From NCBI GenBank assembly GCA_013153685.1, contig JAADDX010000087.1, positions 1-39,181 on the forward strand: a stretch of 39,181 nt of DNA, given 5' to 3'. Below the pieces are notes generated by a model that had not been told where the DNA came from, did no database searches, and saw nothing but the letters and a program-made list of their open reading frames with translations. The stretch is from Campylobacterota bacterium (GTDB taxonomy: Bacteria; Campylobacterota; Campylobacteria; Campylobacterales; JAADDX01). This document shows, piece after piece, positions 32,180-39,181 of the stretch (the stretch's first letter is position 1; each line of letters begins with the position of its first letter). Made by a program: the position numbers and the translations under genes.

Positions 32180-33376
32180 ATGATACAAGAAGCATTAAGA
32201 GAAATAAAAAGAGGATGTAGTGAGCTAATCGATGAAGAGAGAATAGTAGGTTTATTAAAAGATTATTTTGATAATGGACGACACTATTATGTAAAAGCGG
32301 GATTTGATCCGACTGCACCGGATTTGCACTTGGGGCATACAGTGTTACTTCAAAAGCTTAAAATATTCCAAAAATACGGAGCTATTATCCAGTTTTTAAT
32401 AGGTGATTTTACGGCACAAATTGGAGATCCGACAGGAAAGAGTGCTACAAGAAAAGTTCTCACTCCAGAAGAAGTTAAATCAAACGCCCAAACATACAAA
32501 GAACAAGTATTTAAGATATTAGACCCGCAAAAGACAGAGGTGGTGTTTAATTCTAAATGGCTTGATGAGCTTGGGAGTAGGGGACTATTGGCACTTACGA
32601 CTACGTTTAATGTAGCAAGAATGCTTGAGCGTGATGATTTTGAGAAGAGATACAAATCAAATCAACCAATCGCAATTAGTGAGTTTATTTATCCGTTACT
32701 TCAAGGGTATGATAGCGTAGCACTAAAAAGTGATGTAGAAATAGGTGGAACAGATCAGAAGTTTAATCTTTTAATGGGTAGAACACTACAACGAACGTAT
32801 AATATAGGAAAAGAGCAGGCGGTGTTGATGATGCCTTTGCTTGTAGGACTTGATGGTGTTAATAAAATGAGTAAATCATTGGGGAATTATATCGGTATTA
32901 CAGAAGATGCCAATACAATTTTTGCAAAAGTTTTATCAATTTCGGATGAATTGATGTGGAATTGGTATGAATTACTAAGTGATAAGAGTTTGGATGAGAT
33001 TGAAGAGCTTAGAAGGGGTGTGCAAGAGGGTAGACTTCATCCAAAAAAAGTCAAAGAAGATTTGGCGATGGAAATTACCGATAGGTTCCATGGCAAAGGT
33101 GCCGGACTCAAAGCCAAAGAGGAGTTTGATAAAGTTCACAAACAAAACGATATCCCAAGTGATATAGCTGAATTTAGATTTGATGCACCAATAGGGGTGA
33201 TTGATGCATTGTTTGAATGTAAATTGGCAAATACTAAAAGTGAAGCAAGAAGACATATAAAAGGTGGAGCGGTTAGAGTCGATGGAGAGAAGATTGATAC
33301 GTTTGAGATGATGTTGGATAAAGGGGAGTATATTTTGCAAATAGGTAAGAGAAAATTTGCCAAAGTTATTGTATGA
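32180..33376 (+). CDS. tyrS: tyrosyl-tRNA synthetase
   Basis: A class I synthetase charging tRNA-Tyr. The 398-residue protein shows the HIGH motif as HLGH (50-53, in [11 protein letters not shown]), [14 protein letters not shown], the tyrosine pocket [15 protein letters not shown], the KMSKS loop NKMSKSLG (near 232) and a C-terminal S4 RNA-binding domain (about 335-395, [20 protein letters not shown]). It is of the TyrZ-like subgroup. ATG 32180 lies after AAAGGATTAAG. It overlaps the following methyltransferase by four bases. Confidence 0.98.
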   Translation: MIQEALREIKRGCSELIDEERIVGLLKDYFDNGRHYYVKAGFDPTAPDLHLGHTVLLQKLKIFQKYGAIIQFLIGDFTAQIGDPTGKSATRKVLTPEEVKSNAQTYKEQVFKILDPQKTEVVFNSKWLDELGSRGLLALTTTFNVARMLERDDFEKRYKSNQPIAISEFIYPLLQGYDSVALKSDVEIGGTDQKFNLLMGRTLQRTYNIGKEQAVLMMPLLVGLDGVNKMSKSLGNYIGITEDANTIFAKVLSISDELMWNWYELLSDKSLDEIEELRRGVQEGRLHPKKVKEDLAMEITDRFHGKGAGLKAKEEFDKVHKQNDIPSDIAEFRFDAPIGVIDALFECKLANTKSEARRHIKGGAVRVDGEKIDTFEMMLDKGEYILQIGKRKFAKVIV

Positions 33377-34029
33377 AAAATGTAGATATTTATGAGAAAC
33401 TTGCACCCAAGTACGATCAAGCTACTACGATCGTATCTTTTGGGATAGAAGAAGCATGGAGAGAGATGTTTGTAAAGGAGATTAAGAAACATATCGATAA
33501 TGGAGTTTTGCTGGATGTAGCCAGTGCCACTGGAAAGATGGCAAGTAAGATGGATTTCGATAAAATGTATTTGCTTGAGCCTAGTAGGCAGATGAATCAG
33601 ATAGCTAAAAAGAGATTAGAAGGTAAAAACGTCATTTTTATCGAAGATTTTGCCGAAGAGGCACAGATCCCAGAACAAGTGGATATCATTACGTCTTTTA
33701 TGGGTGTTAGAAATTTTGATGATATGGATAAAGGGATACGAAATCTGGATAAATATTTAAAAGATGGAGGATACTTTGCAATTGTGGAACTTACTAAGAG
33801 TGATAGTGTGATGTTTGGGTTGAGTATGTTTTATATCTCAAAAATAGTTCCGTTACTTGGTGGATTGATTACTGGTGAATATGAGAGCTATAAAAAATTC
33901 AATCAAACGATAAAACATGTCACTGATGAAGATATTTTGCAAAATTATCCCAATTATCACATCATCACACACAAACGGTTATTTCCGCCAATTGCTAGTA
34001 TGATGATTTTGAAAAAGGATGAGTGTTGA
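33373..34029 (+). CDS. UbiE/Coq5-like methyltransferase
   Basis: A 218-residue class I SAM methyltransferase. Motif I is [12 protein letters not shown] (about 43-54), motif II-like [18 protein letters not shown], and post-motifs [13 protein letters not shown]. The quinone methyltransferase pattern ([20 protein letters not shown] at the start; [13 protein letters not shown]) suggests menaquinone/ubiquinone C-methylation or a paralogue. The acidic D/E-x-G-x-G-x-G is degenerate (DVASATGK), so SAM binding may be modified. It is translationally coupled to tyrS by the ATGA overlap. Confidence 0.75.
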   Translation: MKNVDIYEKLAPKYDQATTIVSFGIEEAWREMFVKEIKKHIDNGVLLDVASATGKMASKMDFDKMYLLEPSRQMNQIAKKRLEGKNVIFIEDFAEEAQIPEQVDIITSFMGVRNFDDMDKGIRNLDKYLKDGGYFAIVELTKSDSVMFGLSMFYISKIVPLLGGLITGEYESYKKFNQTIKHVTDEDILQNYPNYHIITHKRLFPPIASMMILKKDEC

Positions 34030-34055
34030 GCAATAAAATCAAGGTGTATTGTTAG

Positions 34056-34865
34056 ATGGATAAAGTCTTTGAGATAGAAATAAAAGATAATATCGAAGTT
34101 GTTATTGATTCAAGATTTAAACTCAAAGGGTTTATAGAGTTTATTAGACTTTCTTTTAATCGTCTTGAGATTAGAGATAATGAATATCATATTTATTTTG
34201 ACAAAGACAATATCAAAAAGCACAAATTGCTCTTGCAAACCCTTATTAATATGCACAAAAAAGTGCACAAAGATGATACGATTGCCAAAAGAATCGCCTT
34301 GAATTATCGTAAGGATGTGGTAATCAAAATCAAAAAATATTTCGTATCCGCTTCTAACGTTTTGCGTATTACGATTAGAAAAATTTCCTCAAAAGAATTT
34401 AGTATCGAATTCTCCAAAGAAGTAAAGTCTGTATATAACTATATTAAGGGATTGTTTTTGTTTCATATCCTAGAGATGTATAATGACAAATTAATCATCT
34501 CTTTTAATGAATCTTCCAAAGAGACGGTTTATGAAATTAGTAAGAAAAATTCAATTATGGGATATAAAGTAGAGTTTGTTATCGATGAAGAAGAATTTAA
34601 AATGTCGCATAGAAATTACTCTGTAGAGGGTAGCATCAAAGAATACTTAGCCAAAATTAGAAATGCACTTGAGTTATTTAGAGCCAATAGTATTTATGAA
34701 TTTGATATGATTAAAAAAGAATACAAAAGACTTGCGAAGAAGTATCATCCGGACTTACATCGCGATAAGCCGGAATTGATCAAAAAAATCTACGAGAAGA
34801 AATTTATGAAAATCAAAGAAAGTTACGAACTCCTAGAAGAATACTACAAAACCAAAAATGACTAA
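34056..34865 (+). CDS. protein with C-terminal J domain
   Basis: 269 residues. The first ~190 are not recognised; they are Lys/Ile-rich and mixed alpha/beta, and no membrane helix is seen. The last ~65 form a J domain: FDMIKKEYKRLAKKYHPDLH with the HPD triad at 231-233, then FMKIKESYELLEEYY. The HPD implies that it can engage DnaK, so the unknown N-terminal part probably selects a client or site. In Campylobacterota such J proteins sit in motility or envelope operons. The 3' end overlaps the glycosyltransferase by eight bases. Confidence 0.75.
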   Translation: MDKVFEIEIKDNIEVVIDSRFKLKGFIEFIRLSFNRLEIRDNEYHIYFDKDNIKKHKLLLQTLINMHKKVHKDDTIAKRIALNYRKDVVIKIKKYFVSASNVLRITIRKISSKEFSIEFSKEVKSVYNYIKGLFLFHILEMYNDKLIISFNESSKETVYEISKKNSIMGYKVEFVIDEEEFKMSHRNYSVEGSIKEYLAKIRNALELFRANSIYEFDMIKKEYKRLAKKYHPDLHRDKPELIKKIYEKKFMKIKESYELLEEYYKTKND

Positions 34866-35919
34866 GCCCAAACTTGTTATTTTAATCTATTCGTTAGGTA
34901 GCGGCGGAGCAGAACGGGTCGTTGCTACTTTGATCCCTTATTTGAAGCGATATTACGATATTGAGCTTGTTTTGATGAATGATACTGTTTTTTATGATGT
35001 TGATGTGAAAATCACTTGGCTGGAGCATTCATCACCTACTGAGCATCCTCTTATCAAACTGCTTAAGTTACCTATATTGGCGTGGAAATACAAAAAACTT
35101 CTCACTACTAAAGATATAAGTTTAAGTTTTATGAATCGTCCAAATTATATCAATGTTCTTGCTAAATTGCTGGGTGCCAAAGCCAAAATCATCGTCTCAG
35201 AACGTAATATGCCATCGTTGCAGCATAATTATCGTTTTGGTTTTATTAGCAAATGGTTAATTAGATTATACAATAAAGCGGATATTGTATTAGCCAATGC
35301 CAAAGAGATTAGTTATGATTTACAGCGAAATTTTGCTGTGCGGCATGTGAATGTGATTTATAATCCGCTCATTCCCAAAACCTGCAATAAACTTCCTAGG
35401 AGGAAATTTACATTTATCAATATTGGTAGGATGGATAAAGGCAAAAATCAAGAATTGCTTATCAAAGCATTCAACCAACTTACGTTTGATGCACGACTTG
35501 TTATTGTAGGAGATGGTGTGTTAAGAGAGTATTTGATGAGTATTGCTAGTGATAATGTAGAGTTTGTAGGCACTACAAAAGATATATATCACTACTTACG
35601 GCAGAGTGATTGTTTTGTGTTTACAAGTCAACATGAAGGATTTCCTAATGTATTATTAGAAGCTCTCTCGTGTAAACTGCCTGTTATTTCCACAGATTGC
35701 AGTAGTGGACCTAGAGAAATCTTAGCACCCAACACACCGTTTTTGCCTAAAACCACATCCCTTGAAAAGACTCCATACGGTATCTTAATCAAGCCCAATT
35801 CACTCCCTCATCTTATACAAGCCATGAATGAAATATATCACAATTATTTCACTCCATCTCCTCCTAAGGAGTTTGATATTGAAACTATCGTGCAACAATA
35901 CAGAGAGATTATTGGGTAA
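34858..35919 (+). CDS. glycosyltransferase family 4
   Basis: A 353-residue GT-B glycosyltransferase. The N-terminal donor/acceptor loop is YSLGSGGAERVVATLIPYL. The C-terminal GT4 domain shows FINIGRMDKGKNQELLIKAF, IVGDGVLREYL, DCFVFTSQHEGFPNVLLEAL (the EX7E motif) and DCSSGPREIL. It is closest in pattern to the Pgl (N-glycan) and LPS-type hexosaminyl transferases of the phylum (PglA/PglH/PglJ-like), but no pgl cluster surrounds it. Sugar and acceptor are unknown. Its end overlaps the convergent PBP gene by 11 bases. Confidence 0.85.
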   Translation: MTKPKLVILIYSLGSGGAERVVATLIPYLKRYYDIELVLMNDTVFYDVDVKITWLEHSSPTEHPLIKLLKLPILAWKYKKLLTTKDISLSFMNRPNYINVLAKLLGAKAKIIVSERNMPSLQHNYRFGFISKWLIRLYNKADIVLANAKEISYDLQRNFAVRHVNVIYNPLIPKTCNKLPRRKFTFINIGRMDKGKNQELLIKAFNQLTFDARLVIVGDGVLREYLMSIASDNVEFVGTTKDIYHYLRQSDCFVFTSQHEGFPNVLLEALSCKLPVISTDCSSGPREILAPNTPFLPKTTSLEKTPYGILIKPNSLPHLIQAMNEIYHNYFTPSPPKEFDIETIVQQYREIIG

Positions 35920-37624
35920 GATGTCGTTTGAGTAACCCCATATCCAGCATAATATTAACAATATTTCGAAATCCTACAACCGCAGTTTGAGAAGCGAAGA
36001 AGTGTTTTTTATCTGGTTGGATAACCAAAGTAGCAATTGTGTATTTGTGAGTATCATCATTTGCAAAACCGATAAAGCTGGAATTATACAATCCTTTGAT
36101 ATATTTACCGTTTTTGCTGATTTTAGCTGTTCCAGTCTTTCCTGCGATAAATAACCCATCAATATTAGCCGCAACTCCCGTTCCTTTGAGAACTACTTGT
36201 CTTAGGATATTAAGCACCGTTTGTGCATTTGCGGCAGATAAAATCCGTTTGGTAGTATGCATCAATGGAGTATTTGCGTATTTGGATACGATTTTGGGAT
36301 CAATCATAATGCCGTTGTTGTTAAAAACATTATACGCTTTTAATAGCTGTATAAGATTGACTCTAAGCCCATAACCAAATGAATTACTAGCTCTATGTAT
36401 TTCACTTAAAAATTCTTTGGGTGAAAAAATCAAACCTTTGTATTCATACGGCAGATCGATTTGTGATTTTTGATTAAAACCAAACTCCAAAAGCCCCTCG
36501 CGAAACTCTTTTGGTGTGAGTCTAAGCCCTAATTGTGCAAAGACAATATTACTTGAATGAATCATTGCGTTAATTACGTTTAGCCACTTAAACGAATCGT
36601 CATCATAGATTGTAAAACGTGGCTTAAAATAAAATACCCCATTGTGTGCATTGAGTACCTCGTATATGTTGACTTTGTGGTGTTTAAGTAGCAATGAGAG
36701 CGTAATTGGTTTCATTACGCTTCCTGGTTCGTAGGTGTATTGGATGTGGGAAATTTTTAGATGTGAGATATCTTTTTGAGTAATATGCATGGGATTGTAG
36801 CGATTTGATGAAGCCATGGCAATTACTTCACCTGTCTCGCTTTTCATAACTACCGTTAAGACCTCTTTGGCTTTGAGTTGCGTTTTGAGTGTATCTAGCA
36901 TATTTTCTATCTTTCCTTGTAATAAAAGATTGATATTAAGCCTCAAATCATCACCGTCAATACGCGGCTTAATTACAACCGTATTGTCATAAATGATATG
37001 ATTGCGAACATCTCTATATCCGCGTATAAAGCCGTTTTGTTTAGGTTTGAGTATTTCATTGTAATATCTCTCTAGACCCATCCCTTGGTTGTTTCTCATA
37101 TAGCCTAGAATCGGTTCTAATCTATCTTTAAAAGGTGTAACTCTTTTGGAATTTTCTTCAAAGATATCCAGCCCGTAAATAATTCCTTTGGATGTGGGTA
37201 GGAATACCTTTTTAATAGCAAATACACTTGAGAGGTATACTAGGTTTTTTTGGATTTCATAAGGGATGTGTTTTAGGAGAATGACTCTATTTTTGGATGT
37301 GTTAATGAGGTGTTTGATGGTGCTTCTTGGGGTGTTGGAATATATAGACAAAAGATTAATAAATAACTCTTTTTTATCAGGATTAATGTATCGTGGATAT
37401 ACCGCTACGCTATACATTTTTTCATTTTTGGCTATTACAAAATTGTCATGTGAGATAATTTTGCCTCTGATTGCTAAGTTGGTATGGCTAATGATAGTAG
37501 ATGTGAAGTAGTTTGGTTTGTGAAGGCTGATATAAAGTACTCTAATTAGAAATATTAAAATCACAAATAAAAATAGGGCATACAAAATACCTATTTTTAA
37601 AGTATGAGTTTGATTATCCGACAT
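35909..37624 (-). CDS. class B penicillin-binding protein (FtsI/PBP2-like)
   Basis: A 571-residue peptidoglycan transpeptidase. It has a short cytoplasmic N-terminus, one membrane helix (about 10-32), a class B dimerisation/pedestal domain, and the transpeptidase domain with SxxK (Ser302-Lys305 in EPGSVMKP), SxN (357-359, SSN) and KTGTA (496-500). GMGLERYYNE (181-190) is the FtsI/PBP2 box. It makes septal or lateral wall cross-links; placement next to fliE is the usual Campylobacterota arrangement (pbp after flgBC-fliE). It follows fliE after two bases. Confidence 0.93.
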   Translation of the reverse strand: MSDNQTHTLKIGILYALFLFVILIFLIRVLYISLHKPNYFTSTIISHTNLAIRGKIISHDNFVIAKNEKMYSVAVYPRYINPDKKELFINLLSIYSNTPRSTIKHLINTSKNRVILLKHIPYEIQKNLVYLSSVFAIKKVFLPTSKGIIYGLDIFEENSKRVTPFKDRLEPILGYMRNNQGMGLERYYNEILKPKQNGFIRGYRDVRNHIIYDNTVVIKPRIDGDDLRLNINLLLQGKIENMLDTLKTQLKAKEVLTVVMKSETGEVIAMASSNRYNPMHITQKDISHLKISHIQYTYEPGSVMKPITLSLLLKHHKVNIYEVLNAHNGVFYFKPRFTIYDDDSFKWLNVINAMIHSSNIVFAQLGLRLTPKEFREGLLEFGFNQKSQIDLPYEYKGLIFSPKEFLSEIHRASNSFGYGLRVNLIQLLKAYNVFNNNGIMIDPKIVSKYANTPLMHTTKRILSAANAQTVLNILRQVVLKGTGVAANIDGLFIAGKTGTAKISKNGKYIKGLYNSSFIGFANDDTHKYTIATLVIQPDKKHFFASQTAVVGFRNIVNIMLDMGLLKRHLTQ

Positions 37625-37626
37625 TA

Positions 37627-37932
37627 CTACATTTGTGTTTTTGATAATTCTTTGTATGCATTTAGTGCTTTGTTACGCACTTCAAGCATCATTTGCATTT
37701 TTAAATCAGCTTTTTCGATAGCTATAGTTGCTTTAGCAAGGTCTTTTACCGTACCTGTGGCTATCTCTAGATTCGCCTCTTGCCCTTCTTGCATGATTTT
37801 ATTGGTATTATCAAGCTCATTTTTTAACATGTCGGCAAAATTAACATCACCGGTGGTATTATTTGTAGTTTGTTTGTTTAGATCTTTTGAAAAAATTTCC
37901 CCGATATTTTTATTGATTCCATTGATTGCCAT
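37627..37932 (-). CDS. fliE: flagellar hook-basal body protein FliE
   Basis: A 101-residue adapter between the MS ring and the rod; exported early by the flagellar type III system. Typical C-terminus: LAKATIAIEKADLKMQMMLE then VRNKALNAYKELSKTQM. It is the third gene of flgB-flgC-fliE, three bases after flgC. Confidence 0.95.
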   Translation of the reverse strand: MAINGINKNIGEIFSKDLNKQTTNNTTGDVNFADMLKNELDNTNKIMQEGQEANLEIATGTVKDLAKATIAIEKADLKMQMMLEVRNKALNAYKELSKTQM

Positions 37933-37935
37933 CTA

Positions 37936-38427
37936 TTATCCTTTTAATATTCCTATTGCACTTTGAGCCATCGTTTTTGCACTTTGAAAAGCTGCTACAT
38001 TTGCTTGATAACTACGTGTCGCTTCTACTAAATCGGACATTTCTACGACTGGATTAATATTTGGATATGCCACATACCCGTTTTTATCCGCATCTGGATT
38101 GTTTGGTTCGTATTTAAGGATCGGTTTTGAATCATCTCTTACTATCTTATCCACTGTAACGGTAGTTAGAGGCGGTTTTGGTTGGGCATAATCTTCCCCT
38201 TCTTCATCTAGCGGATTTGAGTATTTGAGATAATTAGTATCCAACTGTTCGTTGAGTTGCTTATCAAAGTCTACAGCTTTGAATATTACCTCTTTACGTC
38301 TATAAGGACCACCTTCATCCGTTCTAGTGGTATTGGCGTTTGCGATATTGCTTGATATTACGTTAATTCTAAATCGTTGTGCTGATAAACCGTATCCGCT
38401 AATATCAAAGCTACTTAAAAAACTCAT
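37936..38427 (-). CDS. flgC: flagellar basal-body rod protein FlgC
   Basis: A 163-residue proximal rod protein. The N-terminal SGYGLSAQRFRINVISSNIA (conserved rod/hook ANANTT segment follows), the RKEVIFKA region, YVAYPNINPVVEMSDLVEAT and the C-terminal rod-helix ending are all present. It follows flgB after nine bases. Confidence 0.97.
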   Translation of the reverse strand: MSFLSSFDISGYGLSAQRFRINVISSNIANANTTRTDEGGPYRRKEVIFKAVDFDKQLNEQLDTNYLKYSNPLDEEGEDYAQPKPPLTTVTVDKIVRDDSKPILKYEPNNPDADKNGYVAYPNINPVVEMSDLVEATRSYQANVAAFQSAKTMAQSAIGILKG

Positions 38428-38436
38428 AATTTATCC

Positions 38437-38862
38437 TTAAATATTTTTGCTTGCTGTTAACACAGCTCTAAAAATAGCAACATCCTTTTTTAAAGCTTCC
38501 ATTGTTGCGTTATACATGACGTTGTTTTTTGATAACTCAGTCATTTCCACATCCAAATCAACACTATTTCCATCATTTCTTGCCAAATGTCCATCACGAA
38601 AAAATATAGTTGGTTTTAATGGATCATCCCCCATAGGATCTAGCATTTTTGGATCTGTCTTGGCTAATTCTAATTTTGGCGTATGATGTGAAAATTCTTT
38701 GTTAATTTCTTTTACTAGTGCGTCTTCAAAATTGATATCTCTTGGTCTATAATAAGGAGTGTCGGCATTTGCGATATTTCCACTAATCAAATCCTGTCTG
38801 ATACTTCTTGCATAAATCGCACTCTCTAAGTATTTTTCCGATTTTGATACCGCAAAGCTCAT
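38437..38862 (-). CDS. flgB: flagellar basal-body rod protein FlgB
   Basis: A 141-residue proximal rod protein. LISGNIANADTPYYRPRDIN is the family signature, followed by NDGNSVDLDVEMTELSKNNV and the C-terminal helix. AAGGAGGAAT ends next to ATG 38862-38860. It is the first gene of the rod cluster and sits behind a sigma54-type promoter. Confidence 0.97.
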   Translation of the reverse strand: MSFAVSKSEKYLESAIYARSIRQDLISGNIANADTPYYRPRDINFEDALVKEINKEFSHHTPKLELAKTDPKMLDPMGDDPLKPTIFFRDGHLARNDGNSVDLDVEMTELSKNNVMYNATMEALKKDVAIFRAVLTASKNI

Positions 38863-38889
38863 AATTCCTCCTTGATTTTTAATGAAACA

Positions 38890-38905
38890 AGCAAATATTG
38901 TTCCC
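38890..38905 (-). promoter_or_regulatory. sigma54 promoter of flgB-flgC-fliE-pbp
   Basis: The reverse strand reads GGGAACAATATTTGCT, with the invariant GG (38904-38903) and GC (38892-38891) exactly ten bases apart. TTTGCT matches the -12 element and GGGAAC approximates GGCAC of the -24 element. The expected transcript start is near 38879, about 17 bases before the flgB ATG and just ahead of AAGGAGG. In Campylobacter the rod genes are RpoN/FlgR-controlled, which agrees. Confidence 0.75.
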
Positions 38906-38983
38906 TAAGATACTCGCTCTTTCGCTACCGAATTATATCATAATTTTGGTAATTTCATAAATATATTCACATCAATGCAACAC

Positions 38984-39181
38984 TTAAGGCATTGCGAATT
39001 TAATCTGCCCCAAGCTAATCCCACCATCGTTTATTGGGGTAGATTGGTTAAAATAGATTTTTTTATTTAGTTTGAGAATCTGCATAAGCAGAGTTTTGTT
39101 TTGAAATACCCCTCCGCTTAAAATAATAGGCAAATCAAACTCATCGCTAATTCTATCAATTACATCAACTAATGAGTTGAT
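38984..39181 (-). CDS. hypF: HypF C-terminal part
   Basis: Carbamoyltransferase that supplies the CN ligands of NiFe hydrogenase. Only the last 65 residues are in the window, running off its right edge in frame. PIILSGGVFQNKTLL and INDGGISLGQIKFAMP are the C-terminal HypF signatures (SGGVFQN; NDGGISLGQ). The stop is TAA 38986-38984. Transcription is convergent to nothing here: flgB lies downstream on the same strand with its own promoter in the 120-base gap. Its presence implies a NiFe hydrogenase in the genome. Confidence 0.93.
   Translation of the reverse strand: MNSLVDVIDRISDEFDLPIILSGGVFQNKTLLMQILKLNKKIYFNQSTPINDGGISLGQIKFAMP

Noticed and set aside
1-39181. CRISPR arrays, rRNA genes, intact prophage or intact IS
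   Set aside because: No regularly spaced repeats, rRNA signatures or phage structural genes were seen by reading the sequence, and the IS pieces at 620-1085 are all broken.

Overview
The window is a chromosomal piece of a Campylobacterota (epsilonproteobacterial) genome. The evidence is low G+C, tight head-to-tail packing with 1-4 base gene overlaps, a stand-alone atpE, the flgB-flgC-fliE-penicillin-binding-protein cluster, a major-outer-membrane-protein-like porin, a CZB-type chemoreceptor and recurrent TATAAT -10 boxes. HypF (NiFe hydrogenase maturation) and lactate-utilisation iron-sulfur proteins suggest a free-living, possibly H2-using member (Sulfurimonas or Sulfurospirillum-like). The genus cannot be fixed from the sequence alone.

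Layout. 1-1193 is accessory DNA: the end of a Fic-domain protein, a probable RelB-like antitoxin scrap, and decayed IS256 and IS21 pieces, all abutting the 3' end of tRNA-Leu(GAG). This looks like the edge of a genomic island. 1194-5428 holds tRNA-Leu, atpE, a DEDDh exonuclease, DAHP synthase, an AmmeMemoRadiSam-type radical SAM enzyme and panC. 5560-10569 is one forward run: PAS protein, chemoreceptor, TolC-like protein, glmM, lspA. 10541-11744 is a frameshifted polysaccharide flippase. dnaJ follows, then a reverse block of a lone ModC-like ATPase, lutB, lutA, a PabC-like enzyme and a porin.

17603-25432: a LapB-like TPR/zinc-ribbon membrane protein faces queF, an amidase and a nitronate-monooxygenase-like gene. 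Then come a YdjM-like membrane protein, an AEC transporter, rpmA, rplU and glmS. 25526-35919 is a long forward series: GspE-type ATPase flanked by two small exported proteins, fliW, a UvrD/PcrA helicase, a structured leader before ridA, two regulator-like unknowns, tyrS, a UbiE-like methyltransferase, a J-domain protein and a glycosyltransferase. 35909-38862 is the reverse flgB-flgC-fliE-pbp cluster behind a well-formed sigma54 promoter. The end of hypF closes the window.

Themes: cell-envelope building (glmS, glmM, lspA, pbp, amidase, LapB-like, flippase), motility and energy sensing (PAS plus chemoreceptor, fliW, flgBC/fliE), and housekeeping. No CRISPR array, intact prophage or intact insertion sequence was seen. 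The less ordinary signals are the ridA leader RNA, the LapB-like protein, the frameshifted flippase, the orphan ABC ATPase next to a lutC-less lut pair, and the layered IS wreckage beside the tRNA.
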